32,924 bases of DNA from Clostridia bacterium (lineage in GTDB: Bacteria > Bacillota > Clostridia > Oscillospirales > CAG-272): the NCBI GenBank assembly GCA_017938425.1, contig JAGBBQ010000061.1:1-32924 (forward strand), in the 5' to 3' direction. This document shows, one piece after another, positions 1 through 8,185 of the stretch. Within the stretch, counting starts at the first letter, position 1. Each line of letters starts with the position of its first letter. Both the position numbers and the translations under genes were made by a program. Below the pieces are notes generated by a model. The model was not told the origin of the DNA, made no database searches, and saw only the letters and a program-made list of their open reading frames with translations.

Positions 1-141
1 GCCGACACGGTTTTACTCGCATCGGCTTTTTTAGTTCTTTTAGGTTCTTTTGGCGAAGAGGTTTTGAGGATAGTTTTTCGTTATTCTCCCCGCGAGGTGT
101 GCAGTGGTATGTCGAGAGAAAAACGGAAAAATGGCAAAATT

Positions 142-176
142 AAAGCCGACACGGTTTTACTCGCATCGGCTTTTTT
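142..176 (+). terminator. Terminator-like hairpin of repeat copy 2
   Basis: AAAGCCGA (142-149) pairs perfectly with TCGGCTTT (166-173) across a 16-nt loop, and the T-run continues to 176. The complement ends in CTTTAATTTT, so it could also act on minus-strand transcripts of the transport operon. The loop is longer than usual for an intrinsic terminator. Confidence 0.55.
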
Positions 177-304
177 AGTTCTTTTAGGTTCTTTTAGTTC
201 TTTTGGGTTCTTTTGGCGAAGAGATTTTGAGGGTAGTTTTTCGTTATTCTCCCCGCAAGGTGTGCGGTGGTATGTCGAGAGAAAAACGGAAAAATGGCGA
301 AATT

Positions 305-342
305 AAAGCCGACACGGTTTTACTCGCATCGGCTTTGTTTTT
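305..342 (+). terminator. Terminator-like hairpin of repeat copy 3
   Basis: The same 8-bp stem as in copy 2 is present at 305-312 and 329-336, followed by TTTGTTTTTTTG. It is the first of the three hairpins met by minus-strand transcripts leaving the permease gene that ends at 487. Confidence 0.55.
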
Positions 343-411
343 TTGTTTTATTCTGATTTTAGTTCTTTTAGGTTCTTTTGGCAAAGAGATTTTGAGGGTA
401 GTTTTTCGTTA

Positions 412-451
412 TTCTCCCCGCGAGGCGTACGAGGGTACGTCGAGGGGAGAA
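412..451. other. Long imperfect hairpin in repeat copy 3
   Basis: TTCTCCCC (412-419) pairs with GGGGAGAA (444-451), CGA (421-423) with TCG (440-442), and CGTAC (426-430) with GTACG (435-439) around a GAGG tetraloop. This gives 16 pairs with one G.A mismatch and a GG bulge. In copies 1 and 2 the same block keeps only the outer TTCTC/GAGAA and inner CGA/TCG pairs. It lies 36 bp beyond the stop of the last operon gene on the minus strand and could take part in transcription termination. Confidence 0.7.
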
Positions 452-486
452 AACGGAAAAATAGACCAAAATATCGAAGCCAAAAG

Positions 487-1539
487 TTAGCCAACCAGAC
501 CGGAACGCTCAATTCCTTGCACGAGAGACTTCTGACAGAACAGGTAAATAATTACCAAGGGGAGAATGATCAGAAGAGAGCTCGTGTTCTGGATCGCATT
601 CTCGTAGAGAATACGGCCCGCGAACTGGCTATCGGGAGGCGAAAGCGTTTCGGGGATCTTACTGTAGAGGTTATACATGGTCGGGAAATCCTCTTGCACG
701 AGGAACTGATCCACGTAGAACTTATCCGTCCACTGCCAGGAGAAGGAGAACAGGAAGATCGTGACCATCATCGGCACGGAAAGCGGCAGGATGATCGTGA
801 AGAAGGTGCGGAATACGCCCGAGCCATCCACGTATGCGGACTCCTCAAGCTCATCGGGCACGCCCTTGAAGAACTGGCGCATCATATAGATGTACAGACC
901 GTTCTTAAACGCCAAGCCGCATAGCGATATGATCAGGAATGGGAAGAACGTATTCTGCATATTGATCGTTTTTCCTGCAATCAGCTCGATAATGCCCTTA
1001 TAGTCCCATACGAGAGCACGGCCAAGATCGAAGAACTGGAAGTGACGGCTGAGAGCGACCTCAAGCGCCTTGGGAGGAATAACCATCGTTACGACCACCG
1101 CAAGAAGCACGGCAGTATTGCCCTTGAACTTAAACTTGGAAAGACCGTAACCGATCATACAAGCGATAAAGGTCTGCACCAGAGCACACATAAGAGAGAG
1201 CGCGGCGGTGGTGAACAGCGCCTTGAAATACTCGTTCTCAATAATGATGTACTTGTAGGTATCCAGGGTAAAGTTCTTGGGGATCAGAGCGACCGTGGGG
1301 TCGATCAGGTCCTCCTTCGTCATAAAGGAGGATGCAATTCTTGCAATGAAGGGATAAAGAATAACGTACGAAATACCAAGCATCAAGAGGAAGCGCACGA
1401 TGTTGATCGCAACGCGGATCCAGGTGTTGGACGTCTTGAGCTTGTTCATCATTCTTTCCTTGAAGGAGAGCTTGCCTTCGTAATCCACACGGATACGGTT
1501 CTTGGTTTCCTTCATTACCATTGGGGTATTAGAATCCAT
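487..1539 (-). CDS. Carbohydrate ABC transporter permease, MalG/CarB-like (second pair)
   Basis: This 350-residue inner component of an ABC importer is an integral membrane subunit that should pair with the upstream MalF-like permease to form the sugar channel. A hydrophilic N-terminus of about 35 residues is followed by six hydrophobic segments. The EAA loop that contacts the ATPase is seen as EESAYVDGSGVFRTFF followed by ILPLSVP. The start ATG lies 8 nt after AAGGAGG, and that site overlaps the 3' end of the upstream gene (12-nt gap), so the pair is translationally linked. It is the last gene of the operon. No ATPase gene follows inside the window. The substrate cannot be read from the sequence; the family points to oligosaccharides. 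Confidence 0.93.
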   Translation of the reverse strand: MDSNTPMVMKETKNRIRVDYEGKLSFKERMMNKLKTSNTWIRVAINIVRFLLMLGISYVILYPFIARIASSFMTKEDLIDPTVALIPKNFTLDTYKYIIIENEYFKALFTTAALSLMCALVQTFIACMIGYGLSKFKFKGNTAVLLAVVVTMVIPPKALEVALSRHFQFFDLGRALVWDYKGIIELIAGKTINMQNTFFPFLIISLCGLAFKNGLYIYMMRQFFKGVPDELEESAYVDGSGVFRTFFTIILPLSVPMMVTIFLFSFSWQWTDKFYVDQFLVQEDFPTMYNLYSKIPETLSPPDSQFAGRILYENAIQNTSSLLIILPLVIIYLFCQKSLVQGIERSGLVG

Positions 1540-1551
1540 ATCGGCACCTCC

Positions 1552-2487
1552 TTAATCTCTTCTTTGGTAGAATATGAACGTGGATGCTATCGCCGCTACC
1601 AAGCCAACGAGAAGCATTACGATACCGAAGTAGATCCAATACATCGCTGTCTTTAAGCCCGGCTTGAATACGTTGGCGATCAGCGACATGATCGGGTTGC
1701 CCGATTTTGTGAACGCATCGATCAACGTATAGACTGAGTTTACAAGGATCATTGGCGAGATCATCGGGAAGGTGATCTTCCAGAAGGTCTCCCAACCGGT
1801 TGCGCCCTCGATCTGCGCCGCCTCGTAGATGGAGGGGGAGATCGACTGCAGGCCGGCAAGGAAGATCAGCATCTGTACGCCCGAATCGTTTACGATATCG
1901 TAGATACTGTTAACGAGTCCGACAACGTAGGTTACAAGCTCTTTACCGACCTTCATATTGGCAAACAACGCCTGGAAGTCCATAACCGAGATGATCTCGG
2001 AGGCACCGCTCTGCTGGCCCGATCCGTCATCCACACCGCCATCCACGGCACCGGATACGATATCCTGCGCGTTGATGGTCTCCATCAGACCTGCGGAAAG
2101 AATAACGGGAACGAAGAAGATCGCACGGAACACAGCACGGCCAAGCATCTTCTGGTTCAGAACCACGGCAACGAACAGAGAGAACACGATGATCGCGGGA
2201 ACCTCAAAGATCAGCTGCTGCAGTCCCGATATGAGCGTGGATACAAAGGCTTTATCGGTGAATGCCTCGGAATAGTTCTGGAATCCGATCCACTCGTAGA
2301 TGGGTGCGCCCGTGGTCTGCTTACTGTAGCAGAAGCTCATCCAGATCGAGTCGATCAGAATCGGGATATAGATCAGCACAAGGCCGATCAGGAAGGGCGC
2401 AACGAAGAAATAACCGGAGCGCGCTTTTCTCTTGTCAAGCGAAACCTTACGGCGCTTGACGGTTACGGTTGTACTCAAATCACTCAT
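1552..2487 (-). CDS. Sugar ABC transporter permease, MalF/LplB-like (second pair)
   Basis: This 311-residue integral membrane permease matches the MalF/UgpA/LplB family. The start MSDLSTTVTVKRRKVSLDKR is a basic cytoplasmic tail before the first membrane segment (GYFFVAPFLIGLVLIYIPIL). The EAA loop reads IYEAAQIEGATGWETFWKIT and is followed by PMISPMI. A polar insertion between membrane segments (about residues 128-160, with DGGVDDGSGQQSGAS) is presumably extracytoplasmic. The ATG is preceded by AAGGAGGG, which begins at the stop codon of the DUF5696 gene. It should form a heterodimer with the downstream MalG-like protein. Why the operon needs a second permease pair in addition to that at 8186-10032 is unknown. 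Confidence 0.93.
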   Translation of the reverse strand: MSDLSTTVTVKRRKVSLDKRKARSGYFFVAPFLIGLVLIYIPILIDSIWMSFCYSKQTTGAPIYEWIGFQNYSEAFTDKAFVSTLISGLQQLIFEVPAIIVFSLFVAVVLNQKMLGRAVFRAIFFVPVILSAGLMETINAQDIVSGAVDGGVDDGSGQQSGASEIISVMDFQALFANMKVGKELVTYVVGLVNSIYDIVNDSGVQMLIFLAGLQSISPSIYEAAQIEGATGWETFWKITFPMISPMILVNSVYTLIDAFTKSGNPIMSLIANVFKPGLKTAMYWIYFGIVMLLVGLVAAIASTFIFYQRRD

Positions 2488-2500
2488 CGCTCATCCCTCC

Positions 2501-5500
2501 TTAATGAATTTTGTACGCATAGCTATCAACGGGAACGATCTCGTTACCGAGACGGACCGTAACAGCATAGCTGTTGTAGTTGAGAATGAAGTTCACGGTT
2601 TCCGTTCCCTTCTTGTAGGTTACCATAACAACGTTACCGTTATCGACGGTGTACGTGGTCTTCTTGTAGTCCGCCTTGTTGTCCGCCTGAGAATCGGTCA
2701 CGTAGCTCGAGAAGTCGATCTCGCAGGTATCGATCTCAACAAGTACGGGCTGACAAGCGCAGGGCGTATCGGTATTTGCGTGCGCCTCGGGATTGCAATC
2801 CTTCGACATACCGTTGTAGTTACCCTCGATCTTATCGCAGAAGGCATCGAGATCCGCGACGAAAGCATCGTATCTTGCGCCCTCCGCACTTCTCTGCGTC
2901 TTCTCAAAGAAGATCGTTGCCAGAGCCTCGCGGTCAATGGTCACCTTAAGACCGATACCGGTCGCCACGTTCGCCTCGATCGCCTCGGCGATCTCAGCCT
3001 CGATGAACGCCTTCGCAGAGGTAAAGAAGAGCTTCTCCTGCGCGGTGAATACGGCGAGATCCTCCTCCGCATCCAGGACGCGCTCTGCTACGAGAACTGC
3101 GTGATCCACGATCTGATAATCCTGCAGACCGCCGATCGCGGTGTTCAGGTACTTATAGGTCTCGATCACGGTGTCCTTCCAGGTGGTGTAGGATACACCG
3201 TAGTACTTGCTGAGGTTTTCGTCCTCCTTCAGCTTCTTGATGTTCTCTTCCTTATATGCAAGGATGTAGTACGGAGCGGCACCGCTCTCAATCGCGCGAA
3301 GCGCGTCGTACTGCGCATTACCTGCATAGTTCAGAGGCGTGCCCGCATAGTTTACATAGCCGTGCAGGATCATACCTACGAAGGGAATGGGATAAGAGGA
3401 GTAACGGTAGTGGCTGGAGTCGGTCGCAATGTTCAGGATGTGAGACGCATACTTGAGAGTATACGCATTGCCGCCATCCAGCATAATGCTGTAGCTCTCG
3501 CTCATCTTACCGAGCAGGGATACTACGTAATCCTTGGAATCCTCGCGGTTTACAGAGTTCTTCTTATCGAAGTTGGAGTTCAGATCCGAGCCCATCGTGG
3601 ATACCGAGATGCTCTCAAGACCTGCCTTGCCGTATCTCTTATTGAACTTCGCGTACAGATCCTCAAGCGCATCCGCCGTGATAACGAGAGAACGGATCTT
3701 CGTGAAATCGCTGAGCGTGGAGGTCATCACGCGCTTGGAGGCGTAACGGTTATCTACCATACAAGCGACGTTGTTCTTGACGGACATTCCGTCGAAGGTC
3801 TCGCTGTTGTTGAGGTACATAAAGTCAAACTCGGGATACAGGCCGAGATTCTTATCACCCGTCTGTGCCTTTGCGAGAGAGAGCAGGCTCTTCAGATCGC
3901 GCAGACCGCCGCAGGCGCTTTCCCAGCGGCTCTTCACGGGGTAGGTCGCGTTCATACCGCCGTTGGCAAAGCCGGTCAGACGGAAGTTCACGTTCTCGAC
4001 ACCCTCCGCAGAGAGCTCCTTGTACATCGTTGCAACGTCGTCAAAGGTGGTGAGGGGGATCGACTTGGTTACGGGGAAGGTGAGGAATCTGCCGAGGATA
4101 TCCATTGCACCGAAGGCCTCTACGTAGAGAGGAAGCGTTTTCTTCACGTCGGAAAGCGCCTTCAGCGTGCCGTTCTTTGTGAGATATTCACGGTAGTAGT
4201 TTGCCATACCGACGTAGCTTGCCTCGTAGTATGCCTCCACCTGATCCTTATACTCGGGAGCCGTCAGCATCACGAAGCGCGTGGTGTAGCTTCCGGTGTA
4301 TCTCGAATCGGCTACGATGGTGTGCTTATCCAGACCGCTTACGGAAAGCGTGGAGGAAAGGTTCATCGTATCCTTGGGATAGGGCTCGTAGGTGGGATAT
4401 GCGGTGAGGTATGCGTGGCTGGGGTCGGTCGCATAGGAAAGCGTAGACATTGCGGCGCCCTCCTCCATAATGGCAAGGAAGCCGTTCATCACCGTGGCAT
4501 CGCTGCCGCTTTCGAGCTTGGTCTCGTTCACGATACCGTATACGGGCATCGTGATGCTCTCGCCGCGATAGTCGATGGTCTGGTTCATTGCGGAGTACGC
4601 AGAGTCAACGCCGTAGATGTTCTTCGTAACGGTGAAGGTCTCGGTTCTGAAGTCGGAGAAATCAAGCACCATACCGCTTCCGTCGGGATAGAAGAGATAT
4701 CCGTCGTAGGCATAGCTGATCGAATTCATCGTGCCCTCGTATCTCTTACCCGCGCCGAAGTAAGGAAGAACCTTTACGTAATCGAGCGTGTAGAAGGACT
4801 CGTCGAAGATGATGGAGTTTGCGGGAAGGGATACACTGAGAGTACCGTCATCGTTGATGGTATACTCAAGAGAGAGACGGACAACGGGCAGGGGGGTCAC
4901 CATCTGCACGTAGCCTGCGGCCTTCTCGTCAGCGAACATCGTCTCAAAGTCATACTTCGTTTCGCCAAGAGACTCACGCAGACGGCGGAACATAACCGCC
5001 GCGTCGCTGTGGATCGCGTTGGAGAGTTCGGGGTTCAGAACGTATCTTCCCTCTTTGTCCTTGGAATAGTGGCCGATCACAGTAAGCATATTCTGCGCAA
5101 GCTTGAAGTCGTCACCGGTCAGCTCCATAATGACTGCGTTGATGTACTGCACAACGAAGTCAAGATTGTAGTTCTGCTTGCCGTTTGCATCGGTCACGAA
5201 CGCACCTTCATTCGCGTTGTAGTTATAACCGATCTTGCCGTACTCGACCTCAAGCGTATCGGCTGCTACGCCCTTCGACCAGATCTTGTTGATGCCGCGG
5301 GCATAGGGCTTAAGGAAGAGCTCGTCAAAGCGGTCAGCCGTCAGCATTGCGGGAAGGAGGTAACGGTTATCGGTGTTACCCAGCGCGTAGTTGACACGCA
5401 GACCGTTCTTGATCGACTGCACCGTGATCTGACCGTTCAGAGATGCATCGGAGATCGAGAAGAGCGTGTTGATCTGCTTGTTGGGGTTGGCGTTCTCGTA

Positions 5501-5929
5501 AATATCGAGCTCGATCTGGCTCATCAGCTTCTTGCCCGCATCGGTTACCGTGATACCGTTACCGACGGTGGCAGAGGCGGTGATGCCGTGGTTGGTGGGG
5601 TTACTCGTCAGGATCTGACCGGTGGTCATATTCACGTAGTAAAGAACGCCGGTGTAGCGGTTGATGCAGATCGCATAGCCGTTTGCCTGATAATAATCGA
5701 GATAGCCGTTGGTGAAATCGTACTGGAATGCTTCGGAGGCGGTCTTATCGCCCTTGATGCATTCCTTGATCAGCGCGTGCAGCTCATTCTGCTCAAGACG
5801 GCCCTGCTCCGCCTTCACGGAGGACTCGGAGCCTGCGGCGCTCGAAACGAGCGGCGCAAGAACCGATACGGAGGAAAACAAGGTCACAGCGAGCAAGAAC
5901 GCTGCTAAAATTTTATTCAATTTTTTCAT
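2501..5929 (-). CDS. Secreted DUF5696 domain-containing protein
   Basis: This large protein of 1142 residues has a clear N-terminal signal sequence (MKKLNKILAAFLLAVTLFSS then SSAAG, a likely signal peptidase I site). I choose the ATG at 5929 because AGGAGG sits 7 nt upstream; an in-frame ATG at 5950 would overlap the preceding gene and lacks such a site. The body resembles the DUF5696 family, which occurs beside YIP1 proteins and sugar ABC permeases in Firmicutes. The central part (about 600-850) has alternating strand/helix text with GLYPEFDFMYLN, reminiscent of a glycosidase TIM barrel, and the last 60 residues look like a C-terminal beta-sandwich. Its biochemical activity is not known to me. 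Extracellular glycan binding or cleavage feeding the adjacent transporter is an inference. Confidence 0.85.
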   Translation of the reverse strand: MKKLNKILAAFLLAVTLFSSVSVLAPLVSSAAGSESSVKAEQGRLEQNELHALIKECIKGDKTASEAFQYDFTNGYLDYYQANGYAICINRYTGVLYYVNMTTGQILTSNPTNHGITASATVGNGITVTDAGKKLMSQIELDIYENANPNKQINTLFSISDASLNGQITVQSIKNGLRVNYALGNTDNRYLLPAMLTADRFDELFLKPYARGINKIWSKGVAADTLEVEYGKIGYNYNANEGAFVTDANGKQNYNLDFVVQYINAVIMELTGDDFKLAQNMLTVIGHYSKDKEGRYVLNPELSNAIHSDAAVMFRRLRESLGETKYDFETMFADEKAAGYVQMVTPLPVVRLSLEYTINDDGTLSVSLPANSIIFDESFYTLDYVKVLPYFGAGKRYEGTMNSISYAYDGYLFYPDGSGMVLDFSDFRTETFTVTKNIYGVDSAYSAMNQTIDYRGESITMPVYGIVNETKLESGSDATVMNGFLAIMEEGAAMSTLSYATDPSHAYLTAYPTYEPYPKDTMNLSSTLSVSGLDKHTIVADSRYTGSYTTRFVMLTAPEYKDQVEAYYEASYVGMANYYREYLTKNGTLKALSDVKKTLPLYVEAFGAMDILGRFLTFPVTKSIPLTTFDDVATMYKELSAEGVENVNFRLTGFANGGMNATYPVKSRWESACGGLRDLKSLLSLAKAQTGDKNLGLYPEFDFMYLNNSETFDGMSVKNNVACMVDNRYASKRVMTSTLSDFTKIRSLVITADALEDLYAKFNKRYGKAGLESISVSTMGSDLNSNFDKKNSVNREDSKDYVVSLLGKMSESYSIMLDGGNAYTLKYASHILNIATDSSHYRYSSYPIPFVGMILHGYVNYAGTPLNYAGNAQYDALRAIESGAAPYYILAYKEENIKKLKEDENLSKYYGVSYTTWKDTVIETYKYLNTAIGGLQDYQIVDHAVLVAERVLDAEEDLAVFTAQEKLFFTSAKAFIEAEIAEAIEANVATGIGLKVTIDREALATIFFEKTQRSAEGARYDAFVADLDAFCDKIEGNYNGMSKDCNPEAHANTDTPCACQPVLVEIDTCEIDFSSYVTDSQADNKADYKKTTYTVDNGNVVMVTYKKGTETVNFILNYNSYAVTVRLGNEIVPVDSYAYKIH

Positions 5930-5942
5930 TGTTCTACCTCCT

Positions 5943-8165
5943 TTACGCAAGTCTCTTGAAGACTTCTGTCAGAATCGCGATAACAAAGCTTGCTACCTTG
6001 ATAAGAAGCGTGGAGAACAGGATCGCCACGAACATGATTACGACCATTGCAACGATGGTGCAAAGGATCATCAGGATATTCTTGGGCATCGTGTAGTTGT
6101 GCGTTACCAGCATTCCGAAGAACAGGAGCAGCGCTACCCATACGTAGCCGAAGGAGATCAGAAGGTTGATGATCGATCCATCCGAGAAGATGTTGGACAG
6201 TACCGTCGAAAGAATGACGAAGAAGGGCAAGGGTGCAAGCGAATAGCAGGTCGCGATGTAGATATCTCTGAATCTTCCCTCACCGTCGAACAGGGTGGTC
6301 AGACACCAGTTGGCGATACACCACAGAAGCACGGGAACGAGCACTGCCGTTACCTGCAGAATAACCGTGGAATAATCCCCTCTCGGGTTAAAGATGTAGC
6401 CCTGACCGATCGCCTGGTAGAAGAAGGCGAGGATCGTGATACCGAGGATCGTGGTTGCCGCTCTTACGGAGCCGCGCCTTTCGTGACGCAGATCCCAGAA
6501 GCCGTCGAACGGATGGAATATGAGATGGAAGGAGTAGATAAGCTCTTCCCAATAGCTCTTTCTGCCAACCTTCAGAGCGGTCTTCTTGTTCAGCTTCTTC
6601 GCATAGCCGAGGAACTTCAGAAGAAGGACCACGAGCGCGATGATGCCGATGATAACGAGGGGCAGGAATCTGCCGATGATATCGCTTCTTACCTCGCCGA
6701 AGGCCTTCGCGTACTGCTCGGTCTCATAAGCGGCGGCAAGCATATCCATTGACTCTTTGTACTTCTGCTGGCTGTAGAGCGCCTTACCGATACCGATATA
6801 CGCAAGGTCGAAGTTGTTGTTCAGCTTCAAAATCTCCTGCCATACGTCGATGGCGGCCTCGTACTCGTGGGAGTTCTGCAGCGCGTGGGCGCGGATGATC
6901 TGCTCGTAGTAGGGCGTGGGAGAGAATACGGTGATCTGGCTCTTTGCGTTTTGGGTATCCAGCGTCAGAATGTTGTAAACGTCCTTTTCGTTGCCGTTCT
7001 TATCGGTACGGACGATGTGCTGATAGGTGAAGCCGGTATAATCCTTACCGCTACCGATCTGCTCACCTCTGTCACCGAAGGCGAACAGAAGGTCACCGTT
7101 GGCGTTATAGGTGAAGATACGGCTGCGCGCCATACCGTCACTCTCGCTTCTGTCATCCAGGATCGACCAGGTGCCCTCGGGACCGACGGCTACGTCGCGG
7201 ATCTTGGAAACGGAATCCTCCAGCACGTCAACCTCACCGCCGCAGTCAAAGAAGCCGTTACGCGCCATGATCTCATCACCCGAGGAGTTGAGTCTCTTGA
7301 CGGGCGAGTGCGTTGCCTCCTTGGAGGTGATGGCGGCGAACTGCTCGGTCGCCTGCAGGCTATCGTTGGTTACGAAGATGAATCCGTCGGTGTCAACGAT
7401 AATGTTACAGTAAGCGGTACCGGTGTTACGCGCCTCGTCCTGCTTCTTCTCTACGGAGAGGAGCTTACCCCAGATCTGGTCGAGAAGGCTCTTGGTTACC
7501 TTCTGCGCACCGATAAAGCCGGTGAACTCACCGTCATTCGACATAACGATGATACCCTGGAACTCGCCCTCGGAGACGACGAAGATTCTTCCGTACTTAT
7601 CTACCGCAAGCGCGATCGGCTTGTAGGGGTTGATCATCAGCTCGCTGACCGGCTCAAGCACGGTCTTCTCTGCACGGTACGCACCGTCGGTCACCGCAAG
7701 CAGGGACTCGCGCTCGAAGCAAACGATCTTCTTGGTGTTTGCATCGCAGACGTAGACCTGGCTTCTGTGATCGGGGGTGTAGTTACTGTCGGTGATCGAG
7801 AGACCGCGGGGAGCGCTGAAGCTCTGCACCGCACCGTTCTCGTCGGTATAGGTGCTCACGACCTGTCGCACGCGATAATTCTTATCAAGGATAACAAAAC
7901 GGTTGTTCTCGGGGTCGGCAATATAAACGTTACCGTCCTGGTCCGTAATGATATCGGTGGCCTTGCCAAGCGGCGTATCAAGGCCCATTTCCTTCGAGGT
8001 GATCGGCTTGTTCGTATCCTTTGCAGAATATGCATCGGGGGAAAGCAGCTTCTCACCGTCGATGGAATACGTGTAGGTGTCATAGGCTTCCTCGGCAGAA
8101 GGAACAAGCACGAAGAGCGAGCAAAGCACCAGCACGATCGCAAGGATACATGAAAGTTTTCTCAT
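5943..8165 (-). CDS. NHL beta-propeller / TPR / YIP1-domain membrane protein
   Basis: This 740-residue protein has several domains in order. There is a signal sequence (1-24), then NHL-like propeller repeats (about 65-415, e.g. DIITDQDGNVYIADPENNRF and ALAVDKYGRIFVV). Next come two TPR-like helical hairpins (about 420-490, EYEAAIDVWQEILKLN and KYKESMDMLAAAYE), a membrane anchor (about 501-520), and a C-terminal YIP1-family domain with about five membrane helices (545-735, starting FHPFDGFWDLRHERRGS). The propeller should be outside the cell and the YIP1 domain in the membrane. YIP1 proteins neighbour DUF5696 genes in Firmicutes sugar-transport loci; the function is undefined. Coupling of an external ligand or glycan scaffold to the permeases is an inference. 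The ATG follows AGGAGG by 11 nt, and the DUF5696 start is 13 nt downstream. Confidence 0.85.
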   Translation of the reverse strand: MRKLSCILAIVLVLCSLFVLVPSAEEAYDTYTYSIDGEKLLSPDAYSAKDTNKPITSKEMGLDTPLGKATDIITDQDGNVYIADPENNRFVILDKNYRVRQVVSTYTDENGAVQSFSAPRGLSITDSNYTPDHRSQVYVCDANTKKIVCFERESLLAVTDGAYRAEKTVLEPVSELMINPYKPIALAVDKYGRIFVVSEGEFQGIIVMSNDGEFTGFIGAQKVTKSLLDQIWGKLLSVEKKQDEARNTGTAYCNIIVDTDGFIFVTNDSLQATEQFAAITSKEATHSPVKRLNSSGDEIMARNGFFDCGGEVDVLEDSVSKIRDVAVGPEGTWSILDDRSESDGMARSRIFTYNANGDLLFAFGDRGEQIGSGKDYTGFTYQHIVRTDKNGNEKDVYNILTLDTQNAKSQITVFSPTPYYEQIIRAHALQNSHEYEAAIDVWQEILKLNNNFDLAYIGIGKALYSQQKYKESMDMLAAAYETEQYAKAFGEVRSDIIGRFLPLVIIGIIALVVLLLKFLGYAKKLNKKTALKVGRKSYWEELIYSFHLIFHPFDGFWDLRHERRGSVRAATTILGITILAFFYQAIGQGYIFNPRGDYSTVILQVTAVLVPVLLWCIANWCLTTLFDGEGRFRDIYIATCYSLAPLPFFVILSTVLSNIFSDGSIINLLISFGYVWVALLLFFGMLVTHNYTMPKNILMILCTIVAMVVIMFVAILFSTLLIKVASFVIAILTEVFKRLA

Positions 8166-8185
8166 TATTGCTTTTTCCTCCTATA

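Larger units (their letters stand above)
1..480. repeat. Three tandem copies of a 144-173 bp unit, each with a terminator-like hairpin
   Basis: Copies begin at 1, 145 and 308 with GCCGACACGGTTTTACTCGC. Each contains, in order, a hairpin with a T-run, a stretch of TTCTTTTAG/GTTCTTTTG microrepeats, a TTTTGAGGGTAGTTTTTCG block, a CTCCCC...GAG palindromic block, and an A-rich tail ending near GGAAAAATGGC. Copy 2 is longer because the TTCTTTT microrepeat is expanded. Copy 1 may start before the window edge; its hairpin arms are at 1-5 and 22-26. Open frames cross the array in several phases with similar low-complexity peptides, so it is not coding. It sits directly downstream of the minus-strand transport operon. 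Confidence 0.9.

Noticed and set aside
64..924. Overlapping short open frames across the 5' repeats and into the first permease
   Set aside because: The same low-complexity peptides appear in several phases because of the DNA repeat; no start signals.
2432..5908. Very long open frame (1158 codons) on the plus strand
   Set aside because: It is exactly antisense to the DUF5696 gene; the minus-strand frame has a signal peptide, ribosome site and operon context. The open antisense frame follows from codon bias.
6867..8153. Open frame of 428 codons on the plus strand
   Set aside because: Shadow of the NHL/YIP1 gene with no start signal or recognisable domain.
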